This document shows positions 18,049-27,127 of a stretch of DNA of 64,000 nucleotides, piece after piece (the first letter of the stretch is position 1; every line of letters starts with the position of its first letter). The notes below the pieces were generated by a model that worked only from the letters and a program-made list of their open reading frames with translations, did no database searches and was not told where the DNA came from. The stretch is from Oenococcus kitaharae (GTDB lineage: Bacteria; Bacillota; Bacilli; Lactobacillales; Lactobacillaceae), in NCBI RefSeq assembly GCF_025758695.1, contig NZ_JANJQP010000002.1, forward strand, positions 124,001 through 188,000, read 5' to 3'. A program made the position numbers and the translations under genes.

Positions 18049-19059
18049 ATGACTGCTAATGAACATCGCATGGTTTTAATGGCACTTTCTGCCAATCTGC
18101 CGCTGGCTGAGAAAATCGCAAAACGTCTGCATCAGCCTTTGGCCGATGTTAATTTGGATCGATTCGCGGATGGTGAAATTCGCTTGAACATTAATAATTC
18201 GGTACGCGGAGACAATGTCTTCGTGATCGCACCAACGGCTGCTTCACCGCACGCCAGCGTAAATGACAACATTATGGAATTATTCATCGCGGTTGATGCT
18301 TTGAGACGAGCTTCGGCTCATGCAATTAACATTGTGATGCCTTATTACGGTTATGCTAGGCAGGATCGAAAGGCGCGCAGTCGAGAATCAATTGCTGCAC
18401 GTATTATTGCCGATCATCTGGAACAAGCTGGTGCCACACGTGTGATCGCCTTTGACCTGCACGCATCTCAAATTCAAGGATTTTTTGATATTCCTGTCGA
18501 TCATTTAATGGGTGCACCAATCTTGGCTGATTATTTATTATCAAACCACTTGATTGATCCAGAAAATTCAGTTGTTGTTTCACCAGACCATGGCGGTGTC
18601 CGTCGAGCTAGGGAACTGAACCAGTTTTTGGGTCTGCCGGATTCTTATGCTGTGATTGATAAGCGCCGTCCTGTTGATAAGAAGAACACGGTCGAAGTTT
18701 TGAATTTAATCGGAGACGTCGATGGGAAGACCGCCATCATCATTGACGATATGATCGATACAGGGCATACGATTGTTGAAGGTGCCAAATTGTTAAGAGC
18801 AAAGGGTGCCAAGAAGATTATTGTTGTTGCCAGCCATGCCTTGCTATCGGGCGATGCACCGCAATTACTGCAGCATTCTGATTTTGATCACGTGATCGTG
18901 ACCGATTCGATTGATATTCCAGAATCCAAGCGTTTTGACAAGCTGCAGATTGTCAGCGCCGATGATTTGTTTGCTAGAGCCATCACGGCTGTCCAAGAAA
19001 ACGGCAGCGTCAGCCCATTATTTCAAAATAGATACCACCGCGGATTTGAAAGCGATTAA
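18049..19059 (+). CDS. prs: Ribose-phosphate pyrophosphokinase
   Basis: 336 aa enzyme making PRPP from ribose-5-P and ATP. Key segments are FADGEIR, the flexible loop YGYARQDRKARSRE, FDLHASQIQGFF and the PRPP loop IIIDDMIDTGHT. Unlike many neighbours it has a real leader: TATACT at 18020-18025 and AGAGGGG nine bases before the ATG. It sits beside rpiA and supplies PRPP for purine and pyrimidine salvage. Confidence 0.95.
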   Translation: MTANEHRMVLMALSANLPLAEKIAKRLHQPLADVNLDRFADGEIRLNINNSVRGDNVFVIAPTAASPHASVNDNIMELFIAVDALRRASAHAINIVMPYYGYARQDRKARSRESIAARIIADHLEQAGATRVIAFDLHASQIQGFFDIPVDHLMGAPILADYLLSNHLIDPENSVVVSPDHGGVRRARELNQFLGLPDSYAVIDKRRPVDKKNTVEVLNLIGDVDGKTAIIIDDMIDTGHTIVEGAKLLRAKGAKKIIVVASHALLSGDAPQLLQHSDFDHVIVTDSIDIPESKRFDKLQIVSADDLFARAITAVQENGSVSPLFQNRYHRGFESD

Positions 19060-19062
19060 GTT

Positions 19063-19518
19063 TTAGGCTGTCAGTATTTTTTGCATCTTGCGGTGCTGAA
19101 TGTTAGCATCCAAAAAGATGTCGCCATAGGCGGCGTATCCTAAATTTTCATAAAAAGAAATTGCATGAACTTGAGCCTCCAGCTCAAGTTTTTTTATATG
19201 TTGTTTTTTGGCGTCGATTTCAATCTGTTTCAATAATTGGCTGGCAAATCCTTTTCCACGAAAATTTTTGAAAGTTGCAACACGCCCAATGTGCCAGCTA
19301 TCATGATTCACTGTGTAAATTCTGCTGGTCGTGGCCGGCTGCCAGTCCTGCACATAGCCGACATAATGCAGACAATGGCCATCTTGCCCGTCTATCTCGT
19401 CTGCTGGACTGACATTTTCTTCCAGCATAAAGACAGCCCGGCGGATTTTCATAGCATCATCAAGAACTTTGCCAGGTCCGAACAGGCTGGCAATAATTAA
19501 TTTTTCGTTATCTGACAT
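19063..19518 (-). CDS. GNAT-family acetyltransferase
   Basis: 151 aa from ATG 19518 (MSDNEKLIIAS). The acetyl-CoA loop is visible as IGRVATFKNFRGKGFASQLL, and the end YENLGYAAYG is typical of GNAT motif B. The substrate is unknown. TATAAT ends 9 nt before the ATG with no SD. Convergent with prs, four bases apart. Confidence 0.8.
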   Translation of the reverse strand: MSDNEKLIIASLFGPGKVLDDAMKIRRAVFMLEENVSPADEIDGQDGHCLHYVGYVQDWQPATTSRIYTVNHDSWHIGRVATFKNFRGKGFASQLLKQIEIDAKKQHIKKLELEAQVHAISFYENLGYAAYGDIFLDANIQHRKMQKILTA

Positions 19519-19636
19519 AATCACTTAATTATAGGCTGTTTTACAAAATCTAAAATGGTCTTATACAAGGCTGAAAATTGTTTGGATTGTTAATAAATTT
19601 TAGAAAAAAAGACGGCTTCATTATATAATTGCCCTT

Positions 19637-20752
19637 ATGGTAGAAGCGATACATCGGCCGACTCGTTTGGAATTTTCCAAATCTGCTCTGGCTTATAACG
19701 TTCAATATGTAAAAAAAGTCTCTGGTGCCAAATTATTATGGCTGGCAGTCAAGTCTAATGCTTATGGGCATGGGCTGCTTTTGGTGTCAAAATTAGCCAA
19801 ACAAGCAGGAATCGATGGTCTGGCCGTGGCTGAGATTGATGAGGGTATCGCGATTCGTAAAGCGGGTTTGAACGATTTCATCCTCATTTTAGGGCCGACA
19901 GATGTTGCAGACGCGCCTCTGGCCGCTAAGTACGGTTTTTTAACAACTGTGCCTTCTTTGGATTGGTTAAAGCAGGCAGACAAGTTGTTAGGTGATCAGT
20001 GTTTGGCAGCCAACTTAGCTGTCGATACAGGCATGAACCGGATTGGGGTTCGCGACAGACAGGCGCTGCAGGATGAAATTGATTATTTAAAAGCACATGA
20101 GGACCATTTTAAGTATCAGGGGATTTATACGCATTTTGCCAGTTCGGATAATGCTGATGATCGTTATTTTCAAAAACAGAAGCAGCGCTGGTATGATATG
20201 ACAAAGGGTTTGCCGATGCCTGAATTTGTGCACGTCATGAATTCAGGCGCGGCTATGTATCACGCCGATGAATTGCCTGGATGCAACAACATTGCGCGGG
20301 TTGGCACAGTGGTTTACGGCGTAGAGCCTTCAGAGGGAGAACTTGGCCCAATCGACAAATTAAAGGCTGTTTTTCAATTAAAATCAGCTTTGAATTTTGT
20401 CAAGAAAATTCCCGCCGGCGAAGGCATTAGTTATGGATCTAAATTTGTGACAGATAAAGACAGTTGGATCGGCACGATTCCGATTGGATACGGGGATGGC
20501 TGGCTGGCTGAATATCAGGACTTTTCGCTTCTGATTGATGGCCAGCGCTGCCGACAAATAGGCCAGGTTGCAATGGATCAGATGATGGTTTTGCTGCCAA
20601 AAGAATATCCAATCGGGACCGAAGTGACTTTGATCGGCAAAGATGGCAGCGAAGAAAATACCTTATATGATCTGCATAAGCATTCAGGTGTGCCGCCTTG
20701 GAAAATTACAGTTGCTTTCTCGGACCGTTTGAAAAGAATCGTGGTGGATTAA
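19637..20752 (+). CDS. alr: Alanine racemase
   Basis: 371 aa PLP enzyme making D-alanine for peptidoglycan and teichoic acids. The PLP Lys is in AVKSNAYGHG (~36-45). The opposite-face catalytic Tyr is in ISYGSKF (~265), and IGYGDGW follows. TATAAT at 19624-19629 is 7 nt before the ATG with no SD, so it is probably leaderless. It heads an overlapping three-gene unit. Confidence 0.95.
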   Translation: MVEAIHRPTRLEFSKSALAYNVQYVKKVSGAKLLWLAVKSNAYGHGLLLVSKLAKQAGIDGLAVAEIDEGIAIRKAGLNDFILILGPTDVADAPLAAKYGFLTTVPSLDWLKQADKLLGDQCLAANLAVDTGMNRIGVRDRQALQDEIDYLKAHEDHFKYQGIYTHFASSDNADDRYFQKQKQRWYDMTKGLPMPEFVHVMNSGAAMYHADELPGCNNIARVGTVVYGVEPSEGELGPIDKLKAVFQLKSALNFVKKIPAGEGISYGSKFVTDKDSWIGTIPIGYGDGWLAEYQDFSLLIDGQRCRQIGQVAMDQMMVLLPKEYPIGTEVTLIGKDGSEENTLYDLHKHSGVPPWKITVAFSDRLKRIVVD

Positions 20753-21762
20753 TGGCAAACGATTTATTTGATCTTGCAATAATTGGTGCTGGCCCAGTGG
20801 GTCTTTTTGCGCAATATTATGCCGGTCTGCGTGAATTGAAAACGGCTTTGATTGAAGCGACACCGCAATTGGGCGGGCAGATTACAGCTCTTTATCCTGA
20901 GAAAAATATTTTGGATGTGGCTGGTTTTCCCGGTATTTCTGGCCGTGATCTTGTCAAAAAATTACAGGAGCAGGCTAATTTGATTGATGGCAAAACTTTT
21001 TTGAACTCCAATGTCACGAATTTAAGAAAACAAGATAGTCAATTTGAATTAGAAATTAATAATCATGCTTTGATTACAGCTAAATCAGTCATCATTGCCA
21101 GCGGAAATGGTTCTTTTAGCCCCCGTAAATTGTCTGTACCCGGTGCTGAGGAAATGTTCCAAGCCGGCAGGATGCGATATCTGCTGCCGAATCTGGCTAA
21201 AAGCCCATATCAGGATTTCACTGTGGTCGGCGGCGGCAATACAGCAGTCGATTATGCACTGGAATTAATCGAGCACGATAAACAGGTACATCTGATTCAT
21301 CGTCGGGATCGCTTCAGAGCGCTAGAATCCTCAATTACCAAATTACAGCAAAACCCGCTGGCAACTTTTGAAACGCCTAATAAAATTGTCGGTCTTCAAA
21401 TATCAGACGGTCGTTTGGCAATTCAAATGCAGAATATTGACGATGACCGCTTGCAGACTATTGTGACCGATCAATTGATTGTTGGGTATGGATTTACTGC
21501 CTCATCGGCCAGCTTGGACTTATGGGAGACGCTGCCAGTCAAAATTAACAATGGTTTTGTGACTGATCCCACACAAATGACCTCAATCCCAGGCATTTTT
21601 GCGGTCGGGGATGCCAGCAGTTATGCCGGAAAAGCGGATATTATCGCCAGCGGTTTTGGCGAAGTACCAACAGCCGTCAACTCGGCTGTTAATTATTTTG
21701 ATCCCGAACGCGGCGGCCCAGCCCATTCCACAAGTTTGAATCTAGGAGAATTTCATGACTGA
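20752..21762 (+). CDS. Ferredoxin/flavodoxin-NADP reductase, TrxB2/YumC type
   Basis: 336 aa from the ATG that overlaps the alr stop (TAATG). FAD site IIGAGPVGLFAQYY (~9), NADPH site VVGGGNTAVDYA (~160) and FAVGDASSYAGK (~280). There is no CxxC, which separates it from thioredoxin reductase and places it with Firmicute YumC-type ferredoxin-NADP+ reductases. It may feed electrons to ferredoxin/flavodoxin or redox repair systems such as the sulfoxide reductase encoded next. Confidence 0.88.
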   Translation: MANDLFDLAIIGAGPVGLFAQYYAGLRELKTALIEATPQLGGQITALYPEKNILDVAGFPGISGRDLVKKLQEQANLIDGKTFLNSNVTNLRKQDSQFELEINNHALITAKSVIIASGNGSFSPRKLSVPGAEEMFQAGRMRYLLPNLAKSPYQDFTVVGGGNTAVDYALELIEHDKQVHLIHRRDRFRALESSITKLQQNPLATFETPNKIVGLQISDGRLAIQMQNIDDDRLQTIVTDQLIVGYGFTASSASLDLWETLPVKINNGFVTDPTQMTSIPGIFAVGDASSYAGKADIIASGFGEVPTAVNSAVNYFDPERGGPAHSTSLNLGEFHD

Positions 21763-22219
21763 ATTAAAAGCTGATACAACTTTAAGCAAAGTATTTTTGG
21801 CCGCTTACGAAGACGAAAAGGATACGACGGCCAATTTGGCCAATGCGGCAGCTGTATTATTCCAATTTGTCGAGGACATTAACTGGGCCGGTTTTTATCT
21901 GTTTTCTAAGGAGGATGGTGATTTAGTCCTAGGCCCCTTTCAAGGCCTGCCGGCCACTCCGCGGATTGCCCAAGGAAAGGGCGTTGTAGGGACCGCATTC
22001 GCCAAACAACAGATTATCATTGTACCGAACGTTCATCAGTTTGCCGGACATATTGCATGTGATCCAGCCTCGAATGCCGAAATTGTCTTGCCGCTGACAA
22101 AAGCTGATGGCCAAAAAATCGGTGTGATGGACATTGATTCGACAACAATCAACCGTTTTGATGAGCAAATTAAGATGGATTTACATGACTTTTCAGCAAC
22201 TTTGATTGCCCACATTTAA
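21755..22219 (+). CDS. GAF-domain free methionine-R-sulfoxide reductase, one-cysteine form
   Basis: 154 aa, a single GAF domain of the fRMsr (YebR/YtsP) family. The catalytic-Cys segment GHIACDPASNAEIVLPL is intact. The two other cysteines of the family are missing: the GVCGTA position reads GVVGTA, and the upstream AC position is Ala-Thr. The protein therefore has a single Cys. It could work with an external thiol, or have lost turnover. AGGAG gives the SD; it overlaps the reductase gene by eight bases. Confidence 0.82.
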   Translation: MTELKADTTLSKVFLAAYEDEKDTTANLANAAAVLFQFVEDINWAGFYLFSKEDGDLVLGPFQGLPATPRIAQGKGVVGTAFAKQQIIIVPNVHQFAGHIACDPASNAEIVLPLTKADGQKIGVMDIDSTTINRFDEQIKMDLHDFSATLIAHI

Positions 22220-22255
22220 TACCCGTCTTTTTGTTCGGCGTTATAATGATAAACA

Positions 22256-24442
22256 ATGACTTCAGCTCTCAAAATTTTTGCCGGCCATATTATTAATCGT
22301 TTCAATCCTAATCGTAGTCGCGCTGCCTTCCTATGGCTGCTGACCTTATTTTTTTGGGCAAAAACGTTATTAGCCTACTTTTCAGATTTTGCCGGTCTTG
22401 GTGCGGCTGATCCTTTCCAATTTTTTATTATGATCATTAATCCTCTGGCCACGATGATCATTATCTTTTCACTTGTTTCATTCATTAAGCACAAACTGCC
22501 TTTCTATATCACGGCTTTGAGCGTTGACGCACTGCTGACGCTCCTTTTGTATATTAACTGTATTTACTATCGAGAAATGACTAGTTTTGTATCAGTTAAT
22601 GTGATGCTGGGCTATTCCAAAGTGAACCAAGGCCTTGGGAGCGCATCTTTGTCTCTCATGCATTTTCAGGATCCATTTTACTGGCTGGACCTGATCGTTA
22701 TCATCGTTTTGCTGCTATTGAGACGAGTTAGGATGCAGGAAAAATCAGTGAGCAAGCAACACTCTTTTCTAGCTTTGTCTTTAGGTTTTTTGGCTTTATG
22801 TTTTAATTTATTTTTAGCTGACTGCTCGCGTCCACAATTGCTGACACGTGGTTTTGATGATACATATTTTGTGAAATACATGGGAATCAATTTTTACACG
22901 GTACAAGACGCGATTAATACTGTGCAGATCAATACCCTGAGAAATTCTGCTAAACCAAGCGATTTAAATCCAATTAAACAATTTATTCGATCACATTACG
23001 CCAAACCGAACAAGAAATATTTCGGAATTGCCAAAGGACGCAACGTTATTTATATCCATTTGGAATCCTTTCAGCAGTTTGCAATCGATTTGAAAATTAA
23101 TGGTCAGGAAGTCACACCTTTTTTGAATTCCCTTTACCACGGCAAAGATACAATCGCTTTTTCCAATTTTTTCCACCAGGTAGGACAAGGGAAAACTTCA
23201 GACGCGGAAAATATGTTAGAAACATCGACATTCGGCCTGCCGACGGGATCACTATTTAACAAATATGCAACCAATACCTTTCAGGCTATGCCAGCTATCA
23301 TCAATCAGCGCAGGGGCTATTCAACAGCCGTTTTTCATGGAAACGTTGCTTCTTTTTGGAACCGGAATGTCGTTTATAAATCACTAGGCTATCAGCATTT
23401 TCTTGACGCCTCTTATTTCGATGTTAGCGGGTATAAATCGGAGGGCTGGGGTCTGAAAGATAAGCTCCTTTTTAAGGATTCCGTTCCGTATCTGGAAAAA
23501 ATGCAGCAGCCCTTTTACGTTAAATACCTGACTGTGACTAACCATTATCCGTTTCAACTCGATAAAATTGATCAAGACCCTAAATTCCAGACAACCGCGA
23601 CCGGCGATCCGATTATTGATAATTACTTTTTAACGAACCATTATTTGGATCAATCTATCAAAGAATTTTATGCTTATTTGGACAAAGCCGGCCTTTTGAA
23701 AAAATCCATCATTGTTTTGTACGGTGACCATTACGGCATTTCAAATTCGGAAAATAAAACCTTAGCCACTGTTTTCGGCCGCGATCCAGCAACCTGGACA
23801 GCAAACGACGACGCGCAATTGCAGCGTGTACCTTATATGATTGATATTCCGGGCAGTAAAGTCGGGCACATCGATCCAACCTACGGTGGTGAGATAGATG
23901 CCTTACCAACTTTGGAACATTTATTGGGAATATCCAACAAACGTTATCTCCAATTTGGTCAGGATCTGCTTAGCAAGCAGCATCAACAGTTAGTGGCCTT
24001 TCGTGATCAGGATTTTGTGACACCCAAATATACTTATACTGGCGGAAAATTATGGGACAATGCCAGTGGACAGCCGATTGACGAAAAAACCATGTTACCA
24101 AAACTTGCTAACCAAGTGAAAAAATGGCAAGACCAAGTCAGCGACGAACTGTCTTTGTCAGACCAATTAACCTATAAAGATTTGATGCGTTTTTATCACC
24201 CTCAAGGTTTTACAGATGTTGATCCTAAAAGATATGACTATGGTATCCGCAACACACGCCAGCAATTGAATAGGCAAAATCGTATTTTAGGCAAAAAGTC
24301 CACTTCTCTTTGGTCGAAAAATAATGATAAAACCACAGCTAGCCTCTATAAGACTGATGCACCAGAACAATATTTTAAGCCTTCTAATTGGGCTCGAATC
24401 CAGTATCACAATCCTGATGATTCGGCAGGACGGACGAAATAA
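22256..24442 (+). CDS. LTA synthase-like membrane sulfatase-fold protein
   Basis: 728 aa. About five membrane helices in the first ~220 residues are followed by an extracellular sulfatase/phosphotransferase domain. It has YIHLESFQQF (metal Glu), QGKTSDAENML with the catalytic Thr, and YGDHYGIS late in the domain. Such enzymes polymerise glycerol-phosphate on a glycolipid to make lipoteichoic acid. The polar tail beyond ~600 is longer than in S. aureus LtaS. TATAAT is 8 nt before the ATG with no SD. Confidence 0.88.
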   Translation: MTSALKIFAGHIINRFNPNRSRAAFLWLLTLFFWAKTLLAYFSDFAGLGAADPFQFFIMIINPLATMIIIFSLVSFIKHKLPFYITALSVDALLTLLLYINCIYYREMTSFVSVNVMLGYSKVNQGLGSASLSLMHFQDPFYWLDLIVIIVLLLLRRVRMQEKSVSKQHSFLALSLGFLALCFNLFLADCSRPQLLTRGFDDTYFVKYMGINFYTVQDAINTVQINTLRNSAKPSDLNPIKQFIRSHYAKPNKKYFGIAKGRNVIYIHLESFQQFAIDLKINGQEVTPFLNSLYHGKDTIAFSNFFHQVGQGKTSDAENMLETSTFGLPTGSLFNKYATNTFQAMPAIINQRRGYSTAVFHGNVASFWNRNVVYKSLGYQHFLDASYFDVSGYKSEGWGLKDKLLFKDSVPYLEKMQQPFYVKYLTVTNHYPFQLDKIDQDPKFQTTATGDPIIDNYFLTNHYLDQSIKEFYAYLDKAGLLKKSIIVLYGDHYGISNSENKTLATVFGRDPATWTANDDAQLQRVPYMIDIPGSKVGHIDPTYGGEIDALPTLEHLLGISNKRYLQFGQDLLSKQHQQLVAFRDQDFVTPKYTYTGGKLWDNASGQPIDEKTMLPKLANQVKKWQDQVSDELSLSDQLTYKDLMRFYHPQGFTDVDPKRYDYGIRNTRQQLNRQNRILGKKSTSLWSKNNDKTTASLYKTDAPEQYFKPSNWARIQYHNPDDSAGRTK

Positions 24443-24468
24443 AAAAGACGCCGTAAGACGTCTTTTTT
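24441..24468. terminator. Bidirectional terminator between the LTA-synthase-like gene and corA
   Basis: AAAAAAGACG and CGTCTTTTTT flank an 8 nt loop. The symmetry with A- and T-runs serves both convergent transcripts. Confidence 0.9.
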
Positions 24469-25381
24469 AGCGGTCGAAGAAATGTGCTTTGATTAAAATA
24501 TAGATTTCGACAATGATTAATAGTCCTGTAATTGCAAAAGTCAGCAGCCAAGAATAGGGCATATTCGTAAAGGGCAGTTTCATATTCATCCCGTAAAAGC
24601 CTGTCACAATTGTCGGTACAGCCATTAATGCTTGCAGCATTGTCAAAATTCTTAATGACTTGTCCAAACGCTGATTGTTCAAATTGGTATAGGCACCCGA
24701 AATGGCTCCAATGACTTCAGCCGCTTGATTGGCCATATCGACCGCTTGTGTGTTTTCCACGAGGACATCGGCAAAGTATTCTTTTTGCCGATCATCTACC
24801 TGACCGCCCAAATAGGCTTGCAGTCGTGAAATGGCTGTCCGATCAGTTCTCAAAGAATCCAGCATATAAATCATTTGTGTTTCCAATTCCATTAAAGATG
24901 AAATGGCACCAGATTGAATTTTTTGTCTGAGATTAGATTGAATGACGTTCCGCCGCCGGTTCACGGTTGTAATTGTGCTGATGTATTCTGCAATTAAAAC
25001 TGAACTGGTATTTAAAAAGATATCTATTGCTGTCAAATGGCTTTTGTCGGGATAATTTTCCCTGGCTGTAGCAAACAGTTTTTCAGAAATTCTGGTCGTT
25101 GTCGAACGAGCAATGGTATAAAAATTGCCTTTTTTATCAATCAGCATGCCAACTGGCTCTGTGGCAGCCAAGCGGGAATTGGGTGTGATAATATCAAAGA
25201 CAATCAGTGAATTTCCGCTAACCGAATCGATTTCAGTACGGGCCGATTCATTTGGATCCAAGGCATAAAAAAGCATCTCACGGGTCACGCCCAGTTTGAT
25301 TAATTGATCCTGTTCTGCTTGGCTGGGATCTTGCACCTCGTACCAAATCAATTTTGTATTTATTTGATGTGTTTTCAGCAT
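24467..25381 (-). CDS. corA: CorA-family magnesium/divalent cation channel
   Basis: 304 aa from the ATG that shares bases with the preceding stop (TAATG). A long cytoplasmic helical part is followed by two C-terminal helices and the diagnostic YGMNM loop (~275). It mediates Mg2+ or related cation uptake as a pentamer. Translationally coupled to the DUF218 gene upstream. Confidence 0.9.
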   Translation of the reverse strand: MLKTHQINTKLIWYEVQDPSQAEQDQLIKLGVTREMLFYALDPNESARTEIDSVSGNSLIVFDIITPNSRLAATEPVGMLIDKKGNFYTIARSTTTRISEKLFATARENYPDKSHLTAIDIFLNTSSVLIAEYISTITTVNRRRNVIQSNLRQKIQSGAISSLMELETQMIYMLDSLRTDRTAISRLQAYLGGQVDDRQKEYFADVLVENTQAVDMANQAAEVIGAISGAYTNLNNQRLDKSLRILTMLQALMAVPTIVTGFYGMNMKLPFTNMPYSWLLTFAITGLLIIVEIYILIKAHFFDR

Positions 25382-26472
25382 TAGAAAAACCAGATTAACA
25401 TCGCCAAAAATAAACTGGCAAACAAGAACAATAATAGCACGACCATCTGTTGACGTTTTTTTATCAACAGCATGGCAGCAAATTCTCGAAACCATCCGGA
25501 AGCGATATAATTTTTAGGCGTTTTTGCCGGAATGGCCGTGATTTTGATTTTTTGTTTTTTGGCAAGGTATGCGGCCCTGGTCAAATGATAAGAGTTACTA
25601 ACAAAGGCCAGCTGTAGTGATTCACTATTATGATGTTCTTGGCTAATGAGCTGCAGGGAATTTTTAAAGTTTTCACGTGTGTTCGTGGATGAATTTTCGT
25701 AACGAATTTTATTTTTCGGGTAACCAGCCTTGAGTAGTTCCTGGCCGATGGCCGCCGCCTCACTGAGTTTTTCATCGCTGCCTTTTCCGCCAGAAGCAAT
25801 AATTATTGCTTGTCCGTGATTTTGTGCAAAAAAGATGACTGTTTTGATGCGCTGGGCCAAGCTGGCAGAAATTTGCTTGCCGTTGATTAATCCAGCTCCC
25901 AAGATAATCACATAATCATAGCTGCCAGCTTGCCTGGCGGCACGATGGCCCTGCCAATTAATTAAAAATGTCTGTGTTAGAAAATTAGCGAATACAAAAG
26001 CTAAATAAATCGTAAATAGCGGGGCAAAGGCAAGCAACGCTGCCCAAGCAGCTGGCAGTTTGATCTGGAAAAAATCCATGATTAGCAGTATACAGATGAC
26101 TGTAAAAATGAAAATAACCAAATCGGTCGCGAAATGATATCGTGAGCGGTATTTCTTGTTGGCTGATAGCCTAAAGCTCCAAGCAACCAGCGTTAGTGCG
26201 GAATAGAGGGCTAGGCCGATAATGGCAGCTGCGAGTATGCCGATAGCAATTGAAACGACAGTAAAGGCCAGCAACCCCCGATCAGCCGAGGCCAACAGGA
26301 AAAAAACCAGCAGAGAATAAAGGGATAAGTTTAAAAACCAGCCGCACTTGAGAGAATAGCGATTGAGGTGCGAGACAAAAACTGCTAAGAGCAGAAAAAT
26401 CAGCGCCAACCCTAGCGGTATGACAGGATTAATGCCGCTACTTAAAAGAATTGTTTGCAACTGTTTGAACAC
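25381..26472 (-). CDS. DUF218/YdcF-like membrane protein
   Basis: 363 aa. About five N-terminal helices are followed by a DUF218 domain beginning YDYVIILGAGLINGKQ (~185), then GGKGSDEKLSEAAAIG and the SNSYHLTRA segment, and one last C-terminal helix. This family includes ElyC/SanA-like proteins linked to envelope integrity; biochemistry is poorly known. GTG start, four bases after the ykoC-like gene, so it is probably the distal part of the same transcript. Confidence 0.8.
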   Translation of the reverse strand: MFKQLQTILLSSGINPVIPLGLALIFLLLAVFVSHLNRYSLKCGWFLNLSLYSLLVFFLLASADRGLLAFTVVSIAIGILAAAIIGLALYSALTLVAWSFRLSANKKYRSRYHFATDLVIFIFTVICILLIMDFFQIKLPAAWAALLAFAPLFTIYLAFVFANFLTQTFLINWQGHRAARQAGSYDYVIILGAGLINGKQISASLAQRIKTVIFFAQNHGQAIIIASGGKGSDEKLSEAAAIGQELLKAGYPKNKIRYENSSTNTRENFKNSLQLISQEHHNSESLQLAFVSNSYHLTRAAYLAKKQKIKITAIPAKTPKNYIASGWFREFAAMLLIKKRQQMVVLLLFLFASLFLAMLIWFF

Positions 26473-26476
26473 AAGT

Positions 26477-27127
26477 TCATTTTATCAATGCAATTAAAAT
26501 ACTTAGGACAAGAATCAGAATAAATAGGTAAATTTCTTTAGCATGAATTGATTCATGATGATAATGGCTGCGTTTCTTCCCTTCCAAAAAACCGTGGGCA
26601 TACATAGCCTGACTGAGATTGTTTGACCAGACAAATGAATTATAAATGGCTTTTACATATAACTGCGGGGAAAAGACAGTTAAACGCACACCACGCATTT
26701 TGGCAGATGCACGAATGATCTTAATTTGACGGGTCATTTTTGGCAAGAAATTCAAGGCCCCTAAAATTCCATAAACAAAAGTCGGATTGACATGCAAGTC
26801 TTGTTCAAAACCACGCATTAAAGCGGTCATCGACTGGCTGAAGGCTAGCACACTACCGAGAAAAATATAGGCGTACACACGCGTCGCCATAATCCAAGCA
26901 AAGGTTTTTGAGTGGTCTGGGCTCATGGTGTAATACATAAACCAGCCCCCGACAAAAGGGAGAATACCGACAATAATTAACCAAAGAATTCTTTTAAAAG
27001 AAATTTTCTTATAAATAACGTAGATTAAGGCACATGCCGTGATGGCTAGGTTCAGCCATAAAGACCTCACAAAGGCCAGCTCAATTGCAAGCGCAAGAAC
27101 AAGAAGGAATTTTAAGGACGCTCTCAT
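26477..27127 (-). CDS. ykoC: ECF transporter T component (YkoC-like)
   Basis: 216 aa, about five helices. Two cytoplasmic coupling motifs are seen, AKMRGVR (~148) and AMYAHGF (~180), corresponding to the A-R-G motifs that contact the ATPases. It overlaps the ATPase gene by four bases. Together with YkoD and YkoE it should form the thiamine/hydroxymethylpyrimidine importer. Confidence 0.85.
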   Translation of the reverse strand: MRASLKFLLVLALAIELAFVRSLWLNLAITACALIYVIYKKISFKRILWLIIVGILPFVGGWFMYYTMSPDHSKTFAWIMATRVYAYIFLGSVLAFSQSMTALMRGFEQDLHVNPTFVYGILGALNFLPKMTRQIKIIRASAKMRGVRLTVFSPQLYVKAIYNSFVWSNNLSQAMYAHGFLEGKKRSHYHHESIHAKEIYLFILILVLSILIALIK

